Positions 1 through 6,367 of a DNA stretch of 11,194 bases are shown here, in pieces (position 1 is the first letter of the stretch; each line of letters begins with the position of its first letter). Below the pieces are notes generated by a model. The model worked only from the letters and a program-made list of their open reading frames with translations, did no database searches and was not told the origin of the DNA. Source of the stretch: Solirubrobacterales bacterium (GTDB lineage: Bacteria > Actinomycetota > Thermoleophilia > Solirubrobacterales > Solirubrobacteraceae); the NCBI GenBank assembly GCA_016215085.1, contig JACRMD010000001.1, positions 18,005 through 29,198 of the forward strand. Direction: 5' to 3'. A program made the translations under genes and the position numbers.

Positions 1-1302
1 GACGAAGGCGAGGGACGTCCCGGCCCCGCCGACCAGCGCGAACAGCGGGACCTTCCGCCCCAGGATCCGGATGTTGCCGGGGCCGTGATACGGCCGCGGG
101 AAGTCGGGCTTGTCGAGCCGCAGCCGGATGACCGCCGCGTGGGCGATCGTGAACGACAGCATCGCACCGAAGGCGTACATGTTGCCGAGGAAGTCGGCCT
201 GGCCCGGAACGACCGCGACGCACGCGATGGCCCCGAAGAGCAGGATGCCGATCCACGGCGTGCCGTACTTCGGGTGCAGCTGGCGCAGCCGGCTGGGCAC
301 CTGGCGGTGGATGCCCATCGAGTAGACCAGCCGCGAGACGCCGATGATCCCGGCGTTGGTCGCGATGAAGAGGATCGTGGCGGCGAGGATGCCGACGTAC
401 AGCTCGCCCGCGTGCTGCAGCGGCCCGAGGTCGATCTGCTTGACCACGCCGAGGATCGGGTCGCCCGCGAAGCCGCCCTCCTCCTCCCCCAGACCGAGCT
501 TGGTCTCGTACTCGCCCTCGGCGTTCTGCGTCACGGGGAGCGCGCTGAGCGCCACGGCCGGCAGCAGCGCGTAGATGGCGAAGACCGCGATGACCACCCG
601 GTTGATGGCCGCCGGGATCGTCTTGGACTCGTCCCGCGCCTCCTCGGCCATGTTCGAGATGGTCTCGATGCCGGTGTAGGCGATCATGCCGACCGGGATC
701 GCCAGGAAGAAGTCCTTCCAGGTCGGCGCGATGCCGAACTGGACGTTGTCGACGAGCGTCTGGGGCGAGAACACCAGGAACAGGCCGACCAGGACCAGCA
801 GCAGCTGGGTCATGAAGTCGGTGACGGCGAGGAAGATGTTGACGCCGGCCGATTCCTTGACGCCGACGACGTTGACCGCGCTGAGCACGGCGATCACGGC
901 GATGGCGAAGATGATGTCCCCGGGCCCGTGGCGCAACTCGTCCCAGAACAGCCCGCCGAGGTAGTGGGGCACGAAGAACGCCGAGATGGCGATCGTGATC
1001 GTGTAGTTGAGCATCTGCGCCCAGGCGGCGAAGAAGCTCGCGAACTCGTTGAACGCGTGGCGCGCGAACGACGACGACCCGCCGGCCTCCGGGTACATCG
1101 CCGTGGCCTCGGCGTAGGTGGCGGCCGTCAGGTAGAAGATGAAGCCGGTGATGATGAACACCACCGGCGTGAGGCCGAGCGCGAAGCTGGCGACCAAGCC
1201 CAGCGCGTAGTAGATCGACGAGCCGACGTTCCCGTAGGCGGTCGAGAAGAGGGCGTTGACGCCCAGGACCCGCTGGAGGCCGTGAAGTCGGCGTTCGGCC
1301 AT
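1..1302 (-). CDS. APC-family amino acid permease, C-terminus cut off by window edge
   Basis: An integral membrane transporter, probably secondary uptake or exchange of an amino acid or amine. 434 codons are visible from ATG 1302 and the frame is still open at base 1. The N-terminus has the unwound first helix typical of APC proteins (FSTAYGNVGSSIYYALG, residues 19-35). About ten hydrophobic segments follow (roughly 28-60, 86-110, 127-147, 155-178, 196-213, 232-253, 299-325, 348-366, 370-392, 417 on). The family signature AYTGIETISNMAEEARD (208-224) and the late PRPYHGPGN loop (402-410) are clear. Relatives in this bacterial group often carry a C-terminal universal-stress domain; whether this one does is out of view. 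The start lies 26 bp after the stop of the ferritin-like gene and has no clear ribosome binding site, so the two are probably co-transcribed. Substrate cannot be told. Family assignment is firm. Confidence 0.92.
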   Translation of the reverse strand, partial: MAERRLHGLQRVLGVNALFSTAYGNVGSSIYYALGLVASFALGLTPVVFIITGFIFYLTAATYAEATAMYPEAGGSSSFARHAFNEFASFFAAWAQMLNYTITIAISAFFVPHYLGGLFWDELRHGPGDIIFAIAVIAVLSAVNVVGVKESAGVNIFLAVTDFMTQLLLVLVGLFLVFSPQTLVDNVQFGIAPTWKDFFLAIPVGMIAYTGIETISNMAEEARDESKTIPAAINRVVIAVFAIYALLPAVALSALPVTQNAEGEYETKLGLGEEEGGFAGDPILGVVKQIDLGPLQHAGELYVGILAATILFIATNAGIIGVSRLVYSMGIHRQVPSRLRQLHPKYGTPWIGILLFGAIACVAVVPGQADFLGNMYAFGAMLSFTIAHAAVIRLRLDKPDFPRPYHGPGNIRILGRKVPLFALVGGAGTSLAFV

Positions 1303-1328
1303 GTCGGCCGCGGAAGGCTAGCGTGCCG

Positions 1329-1775
1329 TCACGATGTCCGGCGCGCCCGCTCCAGCGCGTCGACCTGCTCCTGCTTGCGCATGATCAGGTGCTCCATGCG
1401 GTGCTCGAGCGCCTCGGACTCCGCCGTGTGCCCCGTTGTCGGGATCACGTCCTGGTAGGCGTCGAGCACTTCGCGCTCGCAGTCGATCAGCCACGCCACC
1501 GCCGCCTCGGGCGACGTGTGGTGCTCGACCGCCGCCACCTCGGTCGTCGGCTCGCCGCCCAGCGCGACGATCTTCTCCACGGTGCGACGGGCGCCTTCGA
1601 GCTCGGCCTGCGCGAAGCTCCACAGCTGCTGGGCGAGCCCCTGGTACTCGAAGCCGATCACGGCGCCGGCGGCGACCGTGTAGCCGAGCGCCGAGCGGTA
1701 CTGCAGCGACAGGGCGCGGTTGAGCTGGTCGACCGCCGCCTCCGCGTCGAGCGGGTCCTTCTCCTCCGGTGACAT
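1329..1775 (-). CDS. Ferritin-like four-helix protein with degenerate metal site
   Basis: A 148-residue, mostly helical protein I assign to the ferritin/bacterioferritin-like fold by pattern. Helix A is QLNRALSLQYRSALGYTVA (residues 17-35), helix B runs through AQAELEGARRTVEKI followed by the turn ALGGEP, helix C is AVAWLIDCEREVLDAY, and helix D contains HRMEHLIMRKQEQVDALE. Aligned by eye to bacterioferritin, the helix A glutamate is Gln, the helix B E-x-x-H pair keeps Glu but has Gly for His, helix C keeps a Glu, and the helix D pair is Lys and Gln. A working di-iron ferroxidase site is therefore doubtful, and the role is unknown. ATG 1775 is chosen because it avoids overlapping the divergent neighbour. 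ATG 1802 is an alternative with a better GGAG six bases upstream, but its start codon would overlap the isochorismatase ATG. It leads into the APC permease gene 26 bp downstream. Confidence 0.72.
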   Translation of the reverse strand: MSPEEKDPLDAEAAVDQLNRALSLQYRSALGYTVAAGAVIGFEYQGLAQQLWSFAQAELEGARRTVEKIVALGGEPTTEVAAVEHHTSPEAAVAWLIDCEREVLDAYQDVIPTTGHTAESEALEHRMEHLIMRKQEQVDALERARRTS

Positions 1776-1786
1776 GCGCCCGGCAG

Positions 1787-1792
1787 TACCCT
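1787..1792 (+). promoter_or_regulatory. Possible -10 box for a leaderless isochorismatase mRNA
   Basis: TACCCT fits the actinobacterial TANNNT -10 pattern and ends 8 bases before ATG 1801. No purine-rich ribosome binding site stands between them, which is the arrangement of leaderless transcripts. On the other strand the overlapping TACTGC is one base off the same pattern, 7 bases before ATG 1775. Both readings rest on short motifs in a 25-bp gap. Confidence 0.35.
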
Positions 1793-1800
1793 CGCGGGCC

Positions 1801-2343
1801 ATGCCCGACTCCGCGCTCATCGTCGTCGACGTCCAGCAGGCCTTCGACCGCGACGACTACTGGGGCACGCGCAACAACCCGGCGTGCGAGGACAACGTCG
1901 CGGCGCTCATCGAGGCGTACCGCCGCCGCGGCGACGCCGTCGTCTTCGTGCGCCACGACTCCGACGAGCCGGAGTCGCCGCTGCGGCCGCAGGAGCCGGG
2001 CAACGCGTTCAAGGACTGCGTCACCGGCGAGCCCGACCTGCTGGTGGCCAAGTCGGTCAACTCGGCCTTCCTGGGCGACCCGCCGCTGGAGCCGTGGCTG
2101 CGCGAGCGCGGCATCGGCACGATCGCGATCTGCGGCATCCAGACGAACATGTGCTGCGAGACGACCGCCCGGATGGGCGGCAACCTCGGCTTCGACGTGC
2201 GCTTCGCGCTCGACGCGACGCACACGTTCGACCTGCCGGCCTACGGCGGCGGCACGATCACCGCCGACGAGCTCGCGCGCGTGACGGCGACGAACCTCCA
2301 CGGGGAGTTCGCCACCGTCTGCGCGACGCGGGACCTGCTCTAG
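1801..2343 (+). CDS. Isochorismatase-family cysteine hydrolase
   Basis: A 180-residue cytoplasmic alpha/beta hydrolase of the isochorismatase/nicotinamidase superfamily. The catalytic triad is visible: Asp10 in ALIVVDVQQAF, Lys84 in LLVAKSVNSAF, and the nucleophile Cys118 in CGIQTNMCCETTARMG. The usual cis-peptide step before the cysteine is replaced by a GIQTNM context, as in many uncharacterised family members. Length matches single-domain members. Likely substrates are a small amide, an N-carbamoyl compound or a vinyl ether, but the sequence does not decide which. It lacks an obvious nicotinamidase zinc-binding D-x-H-x-x-x-H cluster, so nicotinamidase is less likely. ATG 1801 is the start because the family core begins immediately after it; longer in-frame starts run into the divergent gene. 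It stands alone on the plus strand, back to back with the ferritin-like gene and tail to tail with the chemoreceptor. Confidence 0.9.
   Translation: MPDSALIVVDVQQAFDRDDYWGTRNNPACEDNVAALIEAYRRRGDAVVFVRHDSDEPESPLRPQEPGNAFKDCVTGEPDLLVAKSVNSAFLGDPPLEPWLRERGIGTIAICGIQTNMCCETTARMGGNLGFDVRFALDATHTFDLPAYGGGTITADELARVTATNLHGEFATVCATRDLL
2340..2343. other. Shared CTAG: overlapping stop codons of convergent genes
   Basis: The palindrome CTAG supplies TAG to the isochorismatase gene on the plus strand (2341-2343) and TAG to the chemoreceptor gene on the minus strand (2342-2340). There is no spacer and no terminator hairpin between the two genes, so transcripts from each side are likely to run into the other's 3' end. 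Confidence 0.95.
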
Positions 2344-4526
2344 GCGAGCTGGAAGCGCTTCACGAGGCCGTCGAGCTCCTCGGCGGCGCGGGCGAGGTCG
2401 GCGGCGGCCGTCGCGATCTCGTGCGTCGAGGCGGTGGTCTGCTGCGTGGAGGCCGAGACCTCCTCGCTGGCGGCCGACGACTGCTCGGCGACCGCGGCCA
2501 TCTCGCCCACCTCGCGCTGGACGGCGTCGGTGTCCTCGGCGACCCGGGCGGCCGCATCGGCGATCCGGGCCACGCGGGCGGTGACCTGCTCGACGGCGTC
2601 GCCGATCGACTCGAACGCCGCGCGCGCCTCGTCGACCGTCACGGCGGTCTCCTCGGTGCGGCGGGCGCCGTCCTCGACGGCGGCCACGGCGCGATCGGTC
2701 TCGCGCTGGATCTCGGCGATCAGGCCCGAGATCGAGCCGGCGGCGCTCTGGGACTCCTCGGCGAGCTTGCGCACCTCGTCGGCGACGACCGCGAAGCCGC
2801 GGCCCTGCTCGCCGGCGCGGGCGGCCTCGATCGCGGCGTTGAGCGCGAGCAGGTTGGTCTGCTCGGCGATGCCGGTGATCGTCGCCACGATGTCGCCGAT
2901 CTGGGTCGAGCGGGCGGCGAGGTCGCGCATCGCGCCGGTCACGGCCGACGTCGACGTGCGCACCGCGTGCATCTTGTCGGTGGCCTCGGCGACGCGCTCG
3001 GCGCCGGCGCGGGCGACGTCGCGGGCCTCCTGGGCGGCGTCCGCGGTGTCGCGGGCGCCCTCGGCGCTGTGGCGGACGGCCTCGCCCATGCGCTCGGTGC
3101 GGCCCTGGGCGGAGGCGACCATGCGCACCTGGCGCTCGGCGCCGCCGGCGACCTCCTCGATCGCGCGGGAGATCTCGCCCACGGCGCGGCCGGCCTCACC
3201 AGAGGTCGAGGCGACCTGCTGGGAGGCGCCCGCGACGTCGGCGGCGCGGCGCGCGACCTGGCCGATCATGCCGCCGAGCTCGGCGCGGGTCGCCTCGTAG
3301 GCGTGCAGCGAGGCGTGGGTGCTCTCGAGCACCTCGTTGAGCGTGGCCGACGCGCGGGCGACCTCGTCGCCGCCGCGGACCGGCACCGGCCGGGTGCGTG
3401 GCTCGACGGCGTGGGTCAGGTCGCCGCGCGAGAGGGCCTCCATGCCGTCGGCCAGCGCGGCGACGTCGAGGTCCTTGAGCTCGCGCAGGCGGGCGACGAA
3501 GCCGCCCAGCGGCCGCACGAGCCGGCGGACGAGCAGCGTGGTGGCCAGGCCGAGGAGCAGCACGGCGATGGCGCCGAGCAGCAGCAGGCGGTTGCGCAGC
3601 TCGTAGACGGGGGCGAGCGCCTCGGACTTCGGGGCGACGCTGACGATGCTCCAGCCGCCGGTCTTCACCGGCGCCCACGTGACGATCGCGTCGCGGTCGC
3701 CGAACGGGTCGCGCATCTCGGCCTGGCCGGCACGGCCGGCGCGGACGTCGCGGGCGATCGCGGCCAGGCCGGCGTCGACCTGGGTCAGCTTCTTCTTGCC
3801 GACGATCCCCTTGCGCGGGGCGGCGAGGAAGGCGCCGCTGTTGGAGACCAGGACGGCGTAGCCGGAGTCCAGGACGTCCAGGCGGTTGACCTCGCGCTGG
3901 ATCTCGCCGAGGGCCACGTCGACGGCGGCGATGCCGCGGAAGCGGCCGCCCGCGCCGCGGATGGGCGAGCTGTAGGTGGTCATCGGGACGCCGTTGGTGC
4001 CGACGTAGGGCTCCATCACGATGTCCTTGCCGGTCTTGCGCGGGCCCTCCCACCAGGCCTTGCCGGCGGTGGTGTCGTCGGTGCCGTCGGAGACGACCTT
4101 GCCCTTCTCCCACCACAGGTAGGGCATGAAGCGGCCCGACGGCGACATGCCCGGCTTGCCGGCGTAGTCGGCGTCGCGGCCGAACGCGTCGCTGGCCATC
4201 GCGTAGTACAGGCCGTTGATCCACGGGTTGCGCTCGAGCACGCCGGTCATGCGGCGCTCGACCTCGGCGCGGTCGCCGTCGCTCGTGCCGTCGAGCTGGG
4301 CCGCCAGCGTGCGCGCGATCTCCTGGCTGCGCCCGGCGCGGGCGTCGACGGCGCGGGCATGGCCGCCGGTCATCTCGCGCAGGTCGTGCCCGACGGACGC
4401 GCGCTGGGCGCGCTCGGCGCGGGTCATGGCCTGCCAGGTGAGCAGGCCGACGATGAGGGCGCCGAGGACGGCGACGACGAGGACGATCTTCGTGCTCAGG
4501 GAGGCACGGGCGAGATGGGAACGCAT
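2340..4526 (-). CDS. Methyl-accepting chemotaxis protein with periplasmic Cache sensor
   Basis: A complete 728-residue transmembrane chemoreceptor. A first membrane helix (about 13-32) leads into an extracellular double-Cache-like domain (about 34-310) with landmarks WINGLYYAM, AWWEGPRKTGKD, MEPYVG and GIAAVDVALGEI. A second membrane helix spans about 313-334. The HAMP region begins at VRPLGGFVARL, but its first helix is longer than usual, with LKDLDVAALADGMEALSRGDL before the connector, a form common in actinobacterial receptors. The coiled-coil signalling domain follows (about 430-728), with the highly conserved hairpin tip around EQTNLLALNAAIEAARAGE and QGRGFAVVADEVRKLAEES (555-592), where CheA and CheW bind. 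There is no C-terminal CheR/CheB-binding pentapeptide; it ends FQLA. ATG 4526 has AGGGG five bases upstream. It lies 40 bp after the acyl-CoA ligase gene. No other che gene is in view, so it is an orphan receptor. Ligand unknown. Confidence 0.96.
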   Translation of the reverse strand: MRSHLARASLSTKIVLVVAVLGALIVGLLTWQAMTRAERAQRASVGHDLREMTGGHARAVDARAGRSQEIARTLAAQLDGTSDGDRAEVERRMTGVLERNPWINGLYYAMASDAFGRDADYAGKPGMSPSGRFMPYLWWEKGKVVSDGTDDTTAGKAWWEGPRKTGKDIVMEPYVGTNGVPMTTYSSPIRGAGGRFRGIAAVDVALGEIQREVNRLDVLDSGYAVLVSNSGAFLAAPRKGIVGKKKLTQVDAGLAAIARDVRAGRAGQAEMRDPFGDRDAIVTWAPVKTGGWSIVSVAPKSEALAPVYELRNRLLLLGAIAVLLLGLATTLLVRRLVRPLGGFVARLRELKDLDVAALADGMEALSRGDLTHAVEPRTRPVPVRGGDEVARASATLNEVLESTHASLHAYEATRAELGGMIGQVARRAADVAGASQQVASTSGEAGRAVGEISRAIEEVAGGAERQVRMVASAQGRTERMGEAVRHSAEGARDTADAAQEARDVARAGAERVAEATDKMHAVRTSTSAVTGAMRDLAARSTQIGDIVATITGIAEQTNLLALNAAIEAARAGEQGRGFAVVADEVRKLAEESQSAAGSISGLIAEIQRETDRAVAAVEDGARRTEETAVTVDEARAAFESIGDAVEQVTARVARIADAAARVAEDTDAVQREVGEMAAVAEQSSAASEEVSASTQQTTASTHEIATAAADLARAAEELDGLVKRFQLA

Positions 4527-4527
4527 G

Positions 4528-4560
4528 GCATCCCCTGAAGTCGGCGCCCGCGGGGGACGC
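4528..4560 (-). promoter_or_regulatory. Hairpin that could mask the chemoreceptor ribosome binding site
   Basis: On the minus-strand RNA, GCGUCCCC (4560-4553) can pair with GGGGAUGC (4535-4528): eight pairs including one G-U, around a 17-base loop. The 3' arm contains the AGGGGA ribosome binding site of the chemoreceptor. It could therefore limit translation or couple it to read-through from the ligase gene. It may also be chance in such GC-rich DNA. Confidence 0.35.
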
Positions 4561-4566
4561 TGGAGG

Positions 4567-6210
4567 TCAGCGCTCGTACAGCGCGTCGATCGTCGCCTGG
4601 TACTTCTCCGCGATCGGCCGGCGCTTGAGCTTCATCGTCGGGGTCAGCTCGTCGCCGCCGGGCAGCCAGTCGCCGGGGATGATCGCGAAGCGCTTGATCT
4701 GCTCGACGCGCGCGAGGTGCCCGTTGGCCTCGTCGACGGCCTCCTGCACGGCGGCGACCGTCTCGGGGTCCTCGGGGTCGCGGCCGGCCGCGCCGTCGGG
4801 GTCGGGCACGATCAGCGCGACGTTGTAGGGGCGCCGGTCGCCGATGCAGACGGCCTGGCCGATGAGCGGCGAGGACGCCTTGAGCCGCGCCTCGATGTTG
4901 GCCGGCGACATGTTCTTGCCGGCCGCGTTGATGATGAGCTCCTTCTTGCGGTCGACGATCGAGACGAAGCCGTCCTCGTCGACCGTCGCCACGTCGCCGG
5001 TGTGCAGCCAGCCGTCGGCGTCGATCGCCTCGGCCGTCTTCTCGGGCATCCCGCGGTAGCCCTTCATCACCAGCGGCCCGCGCACGAGCAGCTCGCCGTC
5101 CTCGGCGATCCGCAGCTCCATCCCCGGCAGCGGCAGGCCGACGGTCCCGTTGCGGCGGGCGTCGGGGCGGTTGGTCGTGACGACGCAGCTGGTCTCGCTC
5201 ATCCCCCACACCTCGCACAGCGGCAGGCCCAGGGCGTCGAAGAACTCGAGCACCTCGACCGGCGTCGGCGCGGCGCCGACGACGAGGAACCGGCACTCGT
5301 CGAGGCCGAGCCGCTGGCGGACGGCGGCGCCGATGTCGGGGTTCGCGCGCGCCGCCTCCGCGAGGTCCATGTCCCCCGCCTTGGCCTCCAGCGCCGCCTT
5401 GAGCTTCTCCCACACGCGCGGGACGCCGCCGAACATCGTCGGGCGGACCTCCGTCAGCGCCTCGGCGATCCGCGTGGGGTCGTCGAGCCCGGTGACCGTC
5501 ATCCCGTAGGTCATGAACGCCGAGTAGTGCAGGCCCCAGCGGTCGGCGATGTGGGCGCTGGGCAGGTAGGAGATCGCGCGCCCGCCGGCCTCCATCGGCA
5601 CCGCCGCGTGCATGCCGCGCAGCTCGGCGAGCATGTTGGCGTGGGTGATCTGCACGCCCTTGGGCGGGCCGGTGGTGCCCGAGGTGTAGATGAGCGTCAG
5701 CACGTCGTCGGGCTCCACGGCGCTCGTGTGCGGCGAGAGGTCGAAGCCGTCGACGGCCTGGTCGAGCAGCTCCTCGACGGTGAGCAGGCGCGCGGTGGCG
5801 CCCGACGCGCGCAGGACGTCGAGGAAGCGCTCCTCGGTGACGATCAGGTCGTTGGCCGCGTCGCCCAGGATGTAGGCCAGCTGCTCGGGCGCTGAGGTGT
5901 TGTAGAGGCTGAACGGCGCCGCGCCGAGGAGCATCGCGGCGCTGTCGACGAGGTGGAACTCGGGCCGGTTGACCATCATCAAGGCGAGCGTGTGGCCGCG
6001 CCGCAGGCCGAGGCCGTGCAGCGCGCCGGCGATCCCGTGGATCAGGCGCGCGGTGTCCGCGTAGGTGTACTCGCGGGTGGCGCCCAGCGTGCGCAGCGCG
6101 ACCGCGTCCGGGTCGGCCGCCGCGAAGGTCGCGTCGAGCGCCTCGCACATCGTGCGCGCGCCCTGCAGCGCGGGCGGCTCGGCGGGACGGGCCTCGGGAG
6201 TCGTCGCCAT
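4567..6210 (-). CDS. Long-chain acyl-CoA synthetase (FAA1-type AMP-forming ligase)
   Basis: A 547-residue adenylate-forming enzyme that activates a fatty acid with ATP and transfers it to CoA, releasing AMP and pyrophosphate. Motifs in order: the phosphate loop YTSGTTGPPKGVQITH (175-190), the acyl-binding region SYLPSAHIADRWG (214-226), FGGVPRVWEKLKA (260-272), the adenine-binding VWGMSETS (334-341), WLHTGDVATVDEDGF (401-415), and DRKKELIINAAGKNMSP (420-436), which is characteristic of the FAA1/bubblegum branch. The C-terminal PTMKLKRRPIAEKY contains the probable catalytic lysine, K527. ATG 6210 is preferred because AGAGG lies nine bases upstream and upstream in-frame codons give an unlikely basic peptide; ATG 6312 would run through the dyad region. 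It is divergent from an ABC permease across 157 bp and is followed after 40 bp by the chemoreceptor. Chain-length preference cannot be read from the sequence. Confidence 0.94.
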   Translation of the reverse strand: MATTPEARPAEPPALQGARTMCEALDATFAAADPDAVALRTLGATREYTYADTARLIHGIAGALHGLGLRRGHTLALMMVNRPEFHLVDSAAMLLGAAPFSLYNTSAPEQLAYILGDAANDLIVTEERFLDVLRASGATARLLTVEELLDQAVDGFDLSPHTSAVEPDDVLTLIYTSGTTGPPKGVQITHANMLAELRGMHAAVPMEAGGRAISYLPSAHIADRWGLHYSAFMTYGMTVTGLDDPTRIAEALTEVRPTMFGGVPRVWEKLKAALEAKAGDMDLAEAARANPDIGAAVRQRLGLDECRFLVVGAAPTPVEVLEFFDALGLPLCEVWGMSETSCVVTTNRPDARRNGTVGLPLPGMELRIAEDGELLVRGPLVMKGYRGMPEKTAEAIDADGWLHTGDVATVDEDGFVSIVDRKKELIINAAGKNMSPANIEARLKASSPLIGQAVCIGDRRPYNVALIVPDPDGAAGRDPEDPETVAAVQEAVDEANGHLARVEQIKRFAIIPGDWLPGGDELTPTMKLKRRPIAEKYQATIDALYER

Positions 6211-6295
6211 GGCGGGCAGCCTCTCGCGCCGGGCCACCCCGCGCAACCTGTCCGGCGACACCGTGGCGCGCCCGGCGGGTGCCGCCACCACCCCG

Positions 6296-6340
6296 CGAGA
6301 CCGCAGAAACACGGAACAGTTCCGCGCAACTGCGGTCTCG
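6296..6340. promoter_or_regulatory. Nested inverted repeats, candidate operator between divergent genes
   Basis: Perfect 11-bp arms CGAGACCGCAG (6296-6306) and CTGCGGTCTCG (6330-6340) enclose 23 bases. Centred near the middle of that loop is a 13-bp palindrome, CGGAACAGTTCCG (6312-6324, single central A). The block sits in the 157-bp gap 6211-6367 between the acyl-CoA ligase (minus) and the DppB-type permease (plus). Its right arm ends 27 bases before the permease ATG, over the expected -35 position of the TACCGT box. It could be a double operator for a dimeric repressor, or an RNA hairpin in the ligase leader. No regulator gene is in view. The rest of the gap holds only short direct repeats. 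Confidence 0.55.
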
Positions 6341-6352
6341 ACGGCGCGGCGC

Positions 6353-6358
6353 TACCGT
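6353..6358 (+). promoter_or_regulatory. Possible -10 box for a leaderless permease mRNA
   Basis: TACCGT fits TANNNT and ends 9 bases before ATG 6368. The bases between, GCGGCCGCG-like, contain no ribosome binding site. A leaderless or near-leaderless transcript is therefore plausible. No clear -35 hexamer is seen; its expected place overlaps the right arm of the inverted repeat. Confidence 0.35.
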
Positions 6359-6367
6359 GCGGCCGCG

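Noticed and set aside
85..1458. A 457-codon plus-strand open frame over the left end
   Set aside because: It is antisense to the APC permease, whose frame gives membrane helices and family signatures; this frame gives only charged low-complexity sequence.
1801..2343. Nicotinamidase
   Set aside because: The catalytic triad fits, but the zinc-binding D-x-H-x-x-x-H cluster of nicotinamidases is not visible, so only the broader family is called.
1884..4538. An 884-codon plus-strand open frame across the chemoreceptor
   Set aside because: Its translation is an Arg/Gly/Ala/Asp-rich string without domains, and it lies antisense to a receptor with every expected motif. Long antisense frames are normal in DNA this GC-rich.
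6211..6312. Longer acyl-CoA ligase starting at ATG 6312
   Set aside because: The extra 34 residues are basic and unlike the family, the extension reaches into the inverted repeat, and ATG 6210 has a ribosome binding site at a usable distance.
6312..6324. CGGAACAGTTCCG as an SOS (LexA) box
   Set aside because: Gram-positive LexA boxes need four bases between GAAC and GTTC; here there is only one. No damage-response gene is adjacent.
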